From Immersiella caudata (taxonomy: Eukaryota > Ascomycota > Sordariomycetes > Sordariales > Lasiosphaeriaceae): 64,000 bases of DNA. Positions 45,220 through 55,397 of this stretch are shown piece after piece. The notes beneath the pieces are model-generated. The model was not told where the DNA came from, did not search any database, and worked only from the letters and a program-made list of their open reading frames with translations. The DNA lies in contig JAULSU010000001.1 in the NCBI GenBank assembly GCA_030512335.1, positions 1,116,001 through 1,180,000 on the forward strand, read 5' to 3'. Both the position numbers and the translations under genes were made by a program. Position 1 is the stretch's first letter. Each line of letters begins with the position of its first letter.

Positions 45220-46305
45220 TCAAGCTTCACCAACCCCCCAGTCGCCAAGGTAGTCAAACGCTTCGAGCCCAGCCCTCTTGAGATACCGTCTATTTTCCCT
45301 CGCCGACCTAATCCCAAGCCCCAAGAAGAGCTCCTCTGATTTGGTGCTCGTGCTAACCTCTGACCCGTCCATGATGGTGTTGTACTGCAAAACATGCGCC
45401 AACGCAATGACACGCACATGGTCCTCCGACATGGTATAATCCGGGAAGAATCTCTCCAGCAACCCTCTCTCCTCCCGAGTCACCAGCCCCAGCAGCCCAA
45501 ATATCTTATCCCGAGGGTCCTTGCATTCCGCCTGGTGGTGACTAACGAGCAACGTATGAAGCGGCTGTAGAAACTCAGGATGTTTATCAACATGTCTCGC
45601 CATGACAAGCGGCAGCGCGCGGAACGCAGCCGCCGCGGCATTGGCAGGATGGCCAGGAGCTCCAAAGCTGGCGTCATACGTGTGCTGCGAGATGTCCGCC
45701 CTGTGACAGAGCATGCTCTGGAAGTCATTCCATCGTATTGCGGAATTTCCGCAGTGGAGGAGAATGTTCTGTCCGAGGAGAAATTCTTGGATTACCCATA
45801 CCCGGGACCAGTAGGAACGGTTGGCGAGGTCTTCGAGGTTATCGTGCCAGTCGAACGGGTCAACTTCGATGGTTTTGACAGGCTGTAGATGGTCTGGGAT
45901 GATAATGTGATTGGGAATCTTGGGTAGACCGAGCCAAACGGATACGTGGGCTGCTCTTTGGTAGGTCTCGTCCATTCGCCGGACCTGAGAACTTCTCTCG
46001 GCGTTGTTGGTTTGGTCAATACAGATAGCGTCGACCCAGAGCTTGATTCGTGAATGATGCGCATCCTGGCCAAGATGGTACAGGCATGACCATAGGTTGG
46101 GCCTTACGTAGAACTTTTGATTGTCCAGGTAGATGAATTCTGAGGGTTCGTCGTTTCCCCAAGTATAGGAGACGGCGGCGTAGGTTGGTGTGGCGGCCCG
46201 ACGAACCTTGAGGAGAGTGAAATGCAAAGAGTTGCGTGTGATGGCGGTTGGTTTTAGTAACCGAAGTTCTTCGGGGCTTGCGCTTGACGGATACGTAAAT
46301 TCCAT
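45220..46305 (-). CDS. HET-domain protein (heterokaryon incompatibility)
   Basis: 361-aa single-exon ORF. HET-domain blocks are clear: YAAVSYTWGNDEPSE (about 43-57), LWVDAICIDQTNNAERSSQVRRMDETYQRA (about 89-118), SVWLGLP, and YWSRVWVIQEFLLGQNILLHCGN (about 159-181). A downstream block CKDPRDKIFGLLGLV (about 262-276) is also typical. HET proteins trigger programmed cell death when genetically different hyphae fuse and resemble TIR-type immune effectors. Many family members are 500-700 aa, so this is short. The ORF ends with TGA followed by a long open stretch in the same frame. A 63-nt intron (45230-45168, GTGAAG...GAAG) would remove the stop without changing frame, though its acceptor is weak. 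It lies 367 bp from the hAT insertion. Confidence 0.85.
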   Translation of the reverse strand: MEFTYPSSASPEELRLLKPTAITRNSLHFTLLKVRRAATPTYAAVSYTWGNDEPSEFIYLDNQKFYVRPNLWSCLYHLGQDAHHSRIKLWVDAICIDQTNNAERSSQVRRMDETYQRAAHVSVWLGLPKIPNHIIIPDHLQPVKTIEVDPFDWHDNLEDLANRSYWSRVWVIQEFLLGQNILLHCGNSAIRWNDFQSMLCHRADISQHTYDASFGAPGHPANAAAAAFRALPLVMARHVDKHPEFLQPLHTLLVSHHQAECKDPRDKIFGLLGLVTREERGLLERFFPDYTMSEDHVRVIALAHVLQYNTIMDGSEVSTSTKSEELFLGLGIRSARENRRYLKRAGLEAFDYLGDWGVGEA

Positions 46306-46735
46306 GGTCGACTGTTTAGGTATGAAGGTCTAGGAGGCGGACAATCTAGGGTCGTGGGATAATATGTGGTTTCTATGCGGGGTTGGCTTTTTACCAATCC
46401 AACAGCCAATTGTTACGTTTTCTGGGAGAACAAACGCGACGGCAATTCCAGTGGCTGACAAGCAGCCATGGCCAATCAGCCTTGACATCTTCAGATCAAC
46501 TTCATGACAATTCGGGGGGTATGTAATGAGCGATAGGCTTATCGTTCTCTCATAATCCCAGACCAGAAGCAAGTGACACATGAGCCCCAAAGCGGCCACC
46601 ACCTACTAATCTCGAGCGGCTCCCATGGCTCCGATTGTCAAACAACTTGCTGCGTCGAAAATCTTAATAGAATACCAGAGGCCATCATCGTTTCCGCGAA
46701 CTCCCCATACCCCTGAACACCCTTGTGACCAGAGC
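46306..46735. other. Intergenic region, HET promoter / exchanger 3' flank
   Basis: 430 bp. Nothing beyond the presumed HET promoter and the 3' end of the exchanger gene was recognised. Confidence 0.5.
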
Positions 46736-49437
46736 TCAACCACCCCATGAGCTTGCGTCTCCATCCTGAGGATAGAAGAACGCCACCACGCTGATAATCA
46801 CATACGTTGCTACCAGCAACGCACCCTCGAGGTAGTTGCTCCTGCCGTCCAAGACCAAGAAGTTCGTGATGAACGTCGACACGAACAAGCAGACTGTCTC
46901 GAACAGCGTGAAGTAGAGCGTCATCTGCCGGTCCATAGCCCATCCGATAATGACGATGAGCGGCGTGATGAAGAGGGCAATTTGAATAGAACTGCCCACA
47001 GCCACACCAATCGCCAAATCCATCTTGTTCTTCATGGCCACGGTCACTGCTGTGACGTGTTCCGCAGCATTGCCCACGATGGGTAGGATGATCAGGCCAA
47101 TGAAGACTTCACCGATACTGCTCGTGGCGACAAGACCGTTAATCGAGTCAACCATAAACTCGGCGCAGACTGCAACCAAGGCTGTTGAGACCAAGAGGAG
47201 AAAAATAGCGCTGGTTCGTGATATAGAGTCGACCTGCTCGTCGTCTTCGACGGAAACCCTCGTGGAGGTAGCTAGCTGAATTTGAGATGGCATCATGGCA
47301 ACGGACGGCCAAGGGTACTGGCTGAGTCGGTCCGGTAGTGAGTTCGTCCGGCGGATGCCAAGTCGAACGTGAGGAACTGGTCCAGTTGGCCCGACTAACA
47401 CCGTGCCGTCATGGGGTTGGACAAACACTGCGGGGGCCAGGCTCTTAGCCACGACGTTGCGCAGTCCGAAGAACTGTGCTCCCACAGGTACCGAATCGGA
47501 CATGTTAGGCTTCGTTTCGAAGGTCTCCACCGGTGTCGATATAGCAAAGTCTATCCGGCGAGGCTCGCCAGGCAAGGGAAGTTCCTTGCTCTTGGCTCCG
47601 GAATTCTCACTGATGATTTCCGATACAGCCTTCTCTTGAGAGCCATTGGTATTTCGTGTTTTGTTCTGGTACTTTCCGTGTTTTTTCTTGGAATACCGAT
47701 GGCGGCGCTTATTATGGCTTTGAACCCTTTCGTCCTCGACCGCCGACTCGTTTCCTTCGAAAAGGGCAGTGTCCGAGAAGCTGGTGCCGCGGGCCGGCCG
47801 AGAGGCTGCCTCTTCAGTCTCATCGTGCAAAGGAGTTACATCCGAGGCGCCGAAAGACGGCGTTCTAGTAGGCCCACTGAGGGCTTCACTTGCGTCGGCA
47901 GATACGATGCTAGACTTTCGTCGACGATGCCCTCGCATCACACGCTTCATCCGTTTTCGGACCGTATCACGAGAGTGATCCGAGTCGGAGGAATCCGAGT
48001 CGGAGGAAGAGCTGCTGTCGGAGCTGGACGAGTCAAGCCAGCTTGCGGCGGGACCGGGAGTGGTCTCTTCATCGATGATATGTTGCGGTGTCGACTCATA
48101 CATGTATGCGTGCGACACGAGTTGAAATGCCAAGTAAATGATGTACACGAGCAGTAGGATCTGCAACGTTAGCCTCAACCGCCAACGGGAGCACAAGCTG
48201 ACTTACCACGCTTGTGCCACGGCTGATTTTGAGCGACTGGATGTCGGCTTTCGCGCTGTCGCTGAACGATGCATGGAAGGCCGTCTGCATGATCTGTGAG
48301 AATTGGCACTTCTCGAGAACCCTTTGGAGTTTCACTCACAGGAAGTACCAGACTGATGACGCTCAGGCTCAGGAGACAAGCACTCATTTGTGTCACGGTA
48401 CTGTTGTAGATCTGCAATGGTCAGCACGCCTTCCAACTTATCTTCATGTCTTCCATACCTGCTCTCGGAAGCGCAAACCACCCAAGAGAAACGACATGCC
48501 CAGAATGAGTAGTAAATTGGCAAGAATCGAGCCGAGAAGAGAGGCCTGAACAATACGGATTTCATTCTGGCTGGCATTAGAGGAGCCCCGAGACTTAGAG
48601 GAGGTACACACCTTGACTAGAGCAATGCTGTTGGCGTTAAACAGAGAGTGTGAGTGCATATACCACGACACGGGGACTCAAGGATGTGGGACGCGATTAG
48701 ATTGATAGTGCCTTTATAGGGCTTCTCGCTCGTTCTTGTCTTGATCACTTTGCTAGGGAGTACATACATGCTGGCCGGCGTTAGTGGACACCGGTAACAA
48801 TAATGAAGGAGTCTTACAAGATGATGAGCTCAACCGCGTTGCCAAACGTGATATTCAACAGAGCGCCAAAGGAGTCTCCTAGCCTACGAGCCACGGTCTC
48901 GGTGGCAAAGCTTAGCAACCCAGCGAGAGGGATGATGGCAACAGCATTCATGGCGAAGATGAGTCCCGGGGGCATGTTCGGGATCTTGCCAACGATGATG
49001 CCTATTGGTACACAGACGAGCAGCAAGTTCAGCTTGCTGTATAGCAAAACCGTCTTGGCCGTCATAAGGAATCTAGTGATGACATGTTTCCTGACTTCTG
49101 TCTCGCCTCCATTGCTCAGGATAGACCCCGGCCCAGTAGTCTGCAGAGATGTGGCGGACGGCGGAATGAAACCGCCATCAGCTTCACCGTCGCCGGTATG
49201 GCCGGCGTTGGTGCTTGTACTTGAGGGCAGCTTGTCGCCAGCGTCATCGTGGGCAGTGGAAGGAGGAGTGAAGTGTGCATGATTACTGCCAGGTGCCGCG
49301 ACGGGATCGTTGCGAGCGTTGGCGTTGCTTACGGGAAGCGGGTCGGGTCGTCTCGTCGAGTGTTGTGTGCCGCCATGCGATCTTGTCCACGAGCGGATAT
49401 GATCAGTGTTCTTGGACTGGGTTGAAGTTTCCTTCAT
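46736..49437 (-). CDS. Vacuolar-type Ca2+/H+ exchanger (CAX family), long loop
   Basis: Six exons: 49437-48818, 48627-48612, 48566-48459, 48411-48340, 48284-48207, 48160-46736 (introns 190, 45, 47, 55 and 46 nt). All join in frame to 772 aa. Exon 2 is a 16-nt microexon that completes the family motif GNAVELIIF-IALVKNEIR. The second signature GNAAEHVTAVTVAMKNKMDLAIGVAVGSSIQIALF starts near 661. These two repeats form the cation path of CAX antiporters, which load Ca2+ into the vacuole using the proton gradient. The N-terminal about 115 residues are hydrophilic. Between the two membrane halves lies a roughly 290-residue loop with a Ser/Asp tract and basic patches, much longer than in yeast Vcx1 (411 aa total). 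Selectivity for Ca2+ over Mn2+ or Na+ cannot be judged. Confidence 0.9.
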
Positions 49438-51264
49438 CGAGAAGGGCGTTGGACGGGCAGGCTAGACACGAAAAGTCGTGAGGCAAAACGATCGGAAATG
49501 TTGAAAGAATGGGAACGGATCTGGAATTTAAGAGATGGACCGCGAGCTCTTGAGCTTAAATGCACTGGGCCGGGTGACTGCAGGGGGTCATCCCCGCCCG
49601 CTATACGCAGTGATCAGCAATCAAAGAGCTCCTAGACCAATGGCAGCTTGGAACTTGCCTGCTGAGGGGCGACCGTGAGAAGAAGAGATGGTGCCGCCAC
49701 CTCGTGACGGTCCGGCGCTTGTGCGACCTCACACTGGTATCTCGAAAGCACGAAACGTGTTGGAGGTATCGCTAATCATCTCTTCCGATCCGGGCGTCTG
49801 ATGTTCGAGAACTTCCAATGCTGTTTTAGACATGGCGCAACGCCAATCGCAGCTTCCAGGAACGAAAGACATGTCTAACCCCTCGCGATACGGATAGTTT
49901 CAGGGTTCGTCAGACGCTTCCACACGCATCCTTTTCTGTCGCCGCATCTGTGCTAATGGGATGACAAATGAAGGGGCACTGGACGAGATATGCAGCCAGT
50001 AAAGTTATCCCACACGGCCCAGTCTAATGTCGGACACAGCAGCAAACAAACTCGAGCCGCTGCATGAGGTGCTTGGGGCTCGCATACGTCATCCGTTTGC
50101 TGGCAGCCGGAGAGATCGGTCGAGTCACCTGCCAGCGGAGATTTTTGAGCTCAGCCTTCAGAACGCTTATCTGCGGAGCAGCTTGCGCGGCAATTATCTC
50201 TATCTCCGAAAGGCAGAATAGCTCGTCCTTCGTCTCCCTTGCGCGGCGCAGTTTGAATTCGATGGACACAGCAGGGAAAAGAGGAAGCTGGGTCAAGGAG
50301 CTGAAGCTTGAGCCCCAGATCAAGCTTTGGCTTGGCGCTTGGGCCTGCAGTGATCTTCTGCCAAGCTCATGGGGTGACCCCAGACTCGGGCGGCTCGGCG
50401 TGGGGGCTCAAGAGCACAACCTCCATTGCTCCGAAATGATCAACCATCGCCGCGATTGTTCACTTTCGATTCATCTCACATGAGCTGCTTTTTGTCCAAA
50501 TGTTTACTTTGACCCGCTGTCAAAGCTCATGGCGCCACGTAGTCCTGCGCAGGGCCTCTAAAGACACAGGCGGCAAACCCAGGTAGTCCTCTTCTGCACA
50601 ACATCTACGGATGCTGTGGCTCAGCCCTACGGCCTAGAAGCCTGACCGCATCAACATCAAAACAGACCCGACACTAGCAAACTTCCCATGGGCTAGCGGG
50701 ACTTTCGTGACGGCCCCGTGAGCCACTTTCTAATCCCACTCGTTAAGGCATCCAACTACAACCCAACCAAAAAATCGGCGGAGGGGAAGCATTCCAGCGG
50801 GCTTTGTTTTTAAGCCATGGAACGCCTTATGATGAATGCCTTAGGTGGCCCTTTACAAACGGAGGGCTGCGTGCTCTCAGATGGGAAGCTAGGTACTTTA
50901 TTTTGTCCACTTGCCCAGTTGCCAGTCGTCTGTAAAGTGAGCTCCGGGCTGCGTACGCGAAGTCGGCGAGTTAAGCACAAACCAGACGCTCCAGAGTAGC
51001 AGATCCGTCTGGCTTCACGGACGGCCCAGCAGAACGTCTCCTCTTTACTTGCCCGGTTATTTTGATACTGCAAGGGCGAAAATTTGAAACCCTGGGACAG
51101 ATGCCGGCTTTCGGGCCCGTCCCCACTTTTCCGGTGCCCAAGACCCGCTCCGCTCCGCGTCTGACGGGCCCGAGTCAGCCACCACCTCCACCCAGCCCTC
51201 ATCTCACTCCGCCTGCACCCACAACAGACGAAATATCCCTCGTGTCTGACAACAATTCCACAAA
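49438..51264. other. Intergenic region, exchanger promoter to tRNA
   Basis: No supportable gene in 1.8 kb. The longest ORF (50064-50483, 139 codons) has no recognisable domain. Confidence 0.5.
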
Positions 51265-51374
51265 GGCAAGATGGCCGAGCGGTCTAAGGCGCTACGTTCA
51301 GGACTTCCTGAATATCATCATGGTTCCATGATTCGTAGTCCGAAAGGGCGTGGGTTCGAATCCCACTCTTGTCA
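51265..51374 (+). tRNA. tRNA-Leu(CAG) with a 30-nt intron
   Basis: Acceptor GGCAAGA pairs with TCTTGTC at 51367-51373 (one G-U). The A box reads TGGCCGAGCGGTCTAAGGC and the B box GGGTTCGAATCCC. The anticodon stem CTACG/CGTAG encloses TT-CAG-G, with the anticodon at 51299-51301. The intron 51303-51332 follows position 37 and contains CCTGAA, complementary to the anticodon-loop TTCAGG, as in eukaryotic pre-tRNA introns. The long variable arm (TCCGAAAGGGCG) fits a class II leucine tRNA. CCA is not encoded. Confidence 0.93.
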
Positions 51375-51655
51375 AGCATCACTTTTTGCCCCTCGCCCTC
51401 TCATGCTCACTCATAATAAGCTCGCTAAGACGAGATGAGGATACCCCGTTATGTTACTGACTATAGTGGCACTATCGAAACTTTTCGCGTAGCCCCGAAC
51501 CTGGGCATCACGATCCTGAAAATTTAGCTTCTCTGTAACCACTTGAAGTGAGCTTGTATTGGTGCGCGATGCAGAAAGCCTCTGCCTCTTCTCTCGTGAA
51601 GAAAAAAAGGATCTGTGCGACTACCCGAATGCCGCAAGGGCAAAAATGAAGGGTG
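51375..51655. other. Spacer between convergent tRNA genes
   Basis: 281 bp. A short T-containing stretch follows the first tRNA (CACTTTTTGCCCC at 51379-51391), a plausible Pol III terminator. No gene. Confidence 0.5.
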
Positions 51656-51774
51656 TGACGAGAGTGGGATTCGAACCCACGCCCTTTCGGACTACGAAAT
51701 CAAGATCTCTGAAGATGATGATGTTATTAAGTAACTCCTTAACGTAGCGCCTTAGACCGCTCGGCCATCTCGCC
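51656..51774 (-). tRNA. tRNA-Leu(AAG) with a 39-nt intron
   Basis: Reading the minus strand, acceptor GGCGAGA pairs with TCTCGTC. The A box TGGCCGAGCGGTCTAAGGC, variable arm and B box are identical to the neighbouring tRNA-Leu. The anticodon loop is TT-AAG-G, anticodon at 51740-51738. The intron at 51736-51698 contains CTTAA, complementary to the anticodon region TTAAG. It converges on the tRNA-Leu(CAG) gene 281 bp away. Confidence 0.93.
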
Positions 51775-52614
51775 TGTTGCTGATGACAAGGTGAGGGTAT
51801 TCCTGGTTCAAGGAGTTGGTGGTGATGAGAATTTTCGGAGGAGCTGTGGGTTAAGGGTCGTCCTTGGCGGACGGCTCCACCCCGATCAGGGCGTTGAGAC
51901 TCGGCTAGGAGGCGGGAGTGTAACCGAGTCGGTCGCTGAAGCAAACTGCTTAGCATGTGTTTGGGAAACTGCTTTGGTAAGCCATGTGGTGGCGAGGTAG
52001 GTTGTGAGATGGTGGGATGGGGTTGATGAGAAACTGAATGTTCACTATGTGCGTGTTCTACCCAGCGTGGCCGGGGAGAAATGTGTTAAATGGCAGTGTG
52101 TAGATTGTCGTAATATAGCACTTAGCCGCTCCTATCGTGGTTTCACGCAGCTAATGTAAGGAGGACGTTGAGCGGTCCAGCACCTCATGCAAAGATTCCC
52201 AATTGAGTTGGCGCGATCTTGGAGCGATCTGGCGGGAAGCAACGCTATTCTCGGCCAGCGGCTTGGCCCCGCAAAAAGTTCAAGCAGTTCGTAACTGGTG
52301 ATAGCTTCCAGAAGCAGGAAAATATTAGAAAACATTCAAAGTGAATGGATAAAGTGAGGCATACGCCATCTCTAGTCTCAATACCCTTGAAATCGGGTGA
52401 AACAATTGGTCAACAAAGCCTGGTTGGCGAATGCAACAACGCAAGCTGGCCTCAGGCACATACACGCTAACGTGTCGGAGCTGCCTGCCGCGCCTAAACT
52501 CGCATATCTGTTCGCTGGGACTCGGCGCAAAAAAAAAAGATCTCCCTTGAAACCTCGCCCTCCCACTTTGCTGGTTTACGACAACCAACGGACACTCCGT
52601 GCGATAATGCAATT
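51775..52614. promoter_or_regulatory. ERJ5 upstream region with a palindrome
   Basis: 840 bp with no gene. ACACG-CTAA-CGTGT, a 5-bp-arm palindrome with an ACGTG core, lies at 52462-52475, about 140 bp upstream of the ERJ5 ATG. ER chaperone genes are often induced by the bZIP factor Hac1 at ACGTG-like sites; a role here is inference. Confidence 0.3.
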
Positions 52615-54112
52615 ATGAGGATCTCTGCTCTCTCCCTTGGCCTGTTGGCCCTGCTAACGCCCCTCACGGTGGCGTGGACGAAGGAAGGCAAGTTTCCACC
52701 CCTATCTTATATGCGCATGCCACCCCATCCATGCGCGGATGCCGACGGCCTACAGGAGATGGACAAAAACCAAGAAAACCCCCTAACACCTCGATCCAGA
52801 CCGCGAAATCTTCCGTGTCCGCGACGAACTCATAGCTCACGAGGGCCCCGATATCACCTTTTACGAGTTTCTCGGCGTCAGCCCGTCGGCAAGCCAGGAT
52901 GATATCAACAAGGCCTACAAGAAGCGCTCGCGCATGCTGCACCCCGACAAGGTGAAGCAGCAACTCACCGCGGAGCGTGTCAAGGCCCAGAAGGAGAAGG
53001 CAAAGAAGCAGGGCGGCAAGCCTGGCGTGCATGTTACCAAGCCGCCCTCCGCCGCAGAGGTCAAGGCCGCCGTCAAGAAGGCGTCGGATGCGCAAGCCCG
53101 CCTCTCCATCGTCACCAACGTCCTCCGCGGTTCCGGCCGTGATCGCTACGACCACTTTCTCGCCAATGGGTTCCCCACCTGGAAGGGCACCGAGTACTAC
53201 TACAACCGCTACCGCCCTGGTCTCGGCACTGCGATGTTCGGCGTCTTCCTTGTCGCTGGTGGCGGCGCTCACTACCTCGCTTTGTACATGAGTTGGAAGC
53301 GCCAGCGTGAGTTCGTGGAGCGCTACATCAAGTTCGCTCGCCGCCAGGCTTGGGGCGACGACATGGGTCTCAGCATCCCTGGCGTCGACGGTCAGCCTGC
53401 TGCCGCCCCAGCTCCGGCTCCTCCTCCGCAGCAGATGTATGAAGATGAAGAAGGCAACGCTGTCCCGATGAATCGCAAGATGCGCAGAATGCAGGAACGT
53501 GACGCCAAGAAGGAGGCCAAGAGCACGCAGACCTTGCGCAAGGGACGTCGTGGTGCCCGCGAGACGCAGCCATCCGGTTCCGGCTCGGCCACACCGCAAC
53601 CGCAGCCGGAGGGACCAGGACCCCAGGGCGCCAAGAAGCGCGTCGTTGCTGAGAACGGCAAGGTCTTGGTTGTGGACTCTGTCGGTGATGTCTATCTCGA
53701 ACAGGAAGACGAGGATGGCAATGTGGCCGAGTTTTTGCTTGACGTGAGTCCAGCCCCTTCAATCCATTTACCCCTGAACTGACCTGACTGACTTTCCCAG
53801 CTCAACGCGCTCGCTCAGCCCACATTTAAGGATACCGCCGTTGTGCGCCTCCCACTGTGGTTCTTCCAGCTCACACTCGGTCGGTTTCTCCCCAAGGGCG
53901 TGGTCAATATTGAGGAGGAACAGGATGATGAGGCTGAGCCGCTCGTTGCTGAGGAGGAGGATTCTGAGCCGGGCAAGGCAACCCCTAGCACGGGCTCCGC
54001 GGAGGACTTTGAGCTGCTTGAGAAGTCAGTTGATGACCTTGGCGAGGCCAAAGCTACCGGGAGCCAGAAGCAGGGCAACAAGGCTGGGAAGCGCAAGAAC
54101 AAGAAGAGGTGA
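52615..54112 (+). CDS. ERJ5: ERJ5, ER-membrane J-domain co-chaperone
   Basis: Exons 52615-52687, 52800-53743 and 53801-54112 give 442 aa. The first intron (52688-52799, 112 nt) is a GC-AG intron with donor AAG/GCAAGT; the second is 57 nt, GT-AG. Residues 1-21 form a signal peptide (MRISALSLGLLALLTPLTVAW). The J domain (about 40-110) has YEFLGVSPSASQDDINKAYKK and HPD at 72-74. A membrane span lies at about 166-188, followed by a long cytosolic Pro/Gln/Glu-rich and Lys-rich tail. The order (signal peptide, lumenal J domain, membrane span, charged tail) matches yeast Erj5, which helps ER folding through the Hsp70 Kar2. The splice yields the family sequence WTKEDREIFRVRDEL, which supports the GC donor. 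Confidence 0.92.
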
Positions 54113-54518
54113 TTGGTAGAGTTTCGACGGGTTACTCAGACTCGGGCCTTTCTCTGTATTAGCATCACGGGAATGGGGGTGGTCCGCGCGGCAGCCGGGG
54201 TTGAAGTGAGCCCCCACTGTCTCTACGGGTAACGGAAATGGATCAGATGGGTTGCATTGCTGCGGTTATAGAATTTCCCATTAGTGTAAGTAAGCCCGTT
54301 TTGAATAACTGATGTACCTCCACTTTACGAAGGGACCTGCACAAACCATAGGGGTGCAATGATATGATTAAGGGTTCTATCCACTAAAACGAGAGCCCGA
54401 AACAAACCGACCAACCCTCTCCCCGTTCCGTTTGGGCCCAGACCAGAACTCCAAGCCGAGACAAGCCGCGCCCATCCTACAAAACCTCACCCCTAACTCA
54501 CCCCCAGTCGTCTTACAA
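54113..54518. other. Shared 3' region of two convergent J-domain genes
   Basis: 406 bp between the ERJ5 stop and the stop of the minus-strand J-protein gene. It contains only the two 3' flanks as far as I can see. Confidence 0.5.
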
Positions 54519-55397
54519 TTATATACCCACAGCATGGCTAAACACCTTGGCCGCCATCTGGCTGAGCAGCCTCGCCCGATCATCCTGCGGCAGTTCCTAC
54601 TCCAGAATCAGCCCCGATCCACATCACATCACATCATCTCTTATCATCACCACTCCGAGAGCACTCACCTGGAATACAGCATAGACGCTCTTGCCCTTCG
54701 CATCGCGAATCGCCCCCAACCGATTCCCCGCCACCGCTCCCGCAACCAATCCTGGAACATTACCCACGATGAAACCCAACGCACCGCCGCTGAGCCCGCC
54801 CAACAACCCCCAAAACTTGCTTGTCGGCCGCCCCGAAGGCTCCGCCATCCCCTCCTCCCTCAGCATCTCCTCAAACACATCCGCAAACTGCGCATTCTCC
54901 GCCTGTTCACGATCCTGCGGCCCCGCGTTGGGCTGTCCCCCTGCGCCAGCGGCATTCTGCCCCGTGAAGAAACTCCAGGCCCAGGAGAAACCATTTCCTG
55001 CGTTCCCTTCTGTTTCGTCCTCGGTGGCCTCTGCAAACGGATCGGGCGCGGAAAATCCACCGGGCATACTCGAAGAGGCGTTAGGTCGCGTGCTGCTGGT
55101 GCCGCCGAAAATCTTGCGCTGGGCGTCATATTCGCGGCGGCGGGATGCGTCGGAGAGTGTGTAGTAGGCGTCGTTTACGAGTTGGAATTTGCGTGTGCGC
55201 TCGGGGCGGGTGGGGTCCATGGCGGGGACGCGGTCCGGGTGGGTTTTGAGGGCGGCGCGTTTGTAGGCATCGCGGATTTGGGTTGTCGAGGCGGTTTCCG
55301 AGATTTCTAGAATGGCGTCTGGGGAGTGTTAGGGATGGTGACGATATTGCGCCGAGGGGCACTTACAGTAATTCGGGGGACGGCCTGTCTTGGACAT
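54519..55397 (-). CDS. J-domain protein with Gly-rich hydrophobic C-terminus
   Basis: Exons 55397-55367, 55318-54669 and 54596-54519 (introns 48 and 72 nt, GT-AG) give 252 aa. The J domain is N-terminal: NYYAILEISETASTTQIRDAYKRAALKTHPDRV with HPD at 37-39, then a conserved FQLVNDAYYTLSDASRRREYD. A Gly/Ala/Asn-rich linker follows. Near the C-terminus, FWGLLGGLSGGALGFIVGNVPG plus LVAGAVAGNRLGAIRDAKGKS is a glycine-zipper-like hydrophobic segment. The last exon supplies the tail ELPQDDRARLLSQMAAKVFSHAVGI; without it the frame would run into intron sequence. Such proteins are found across filamentous fungi without known function; an Hsp70 partner is implied by HPD. It runs tail-to-tail with ERJ5. 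Confidence 0.85.
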
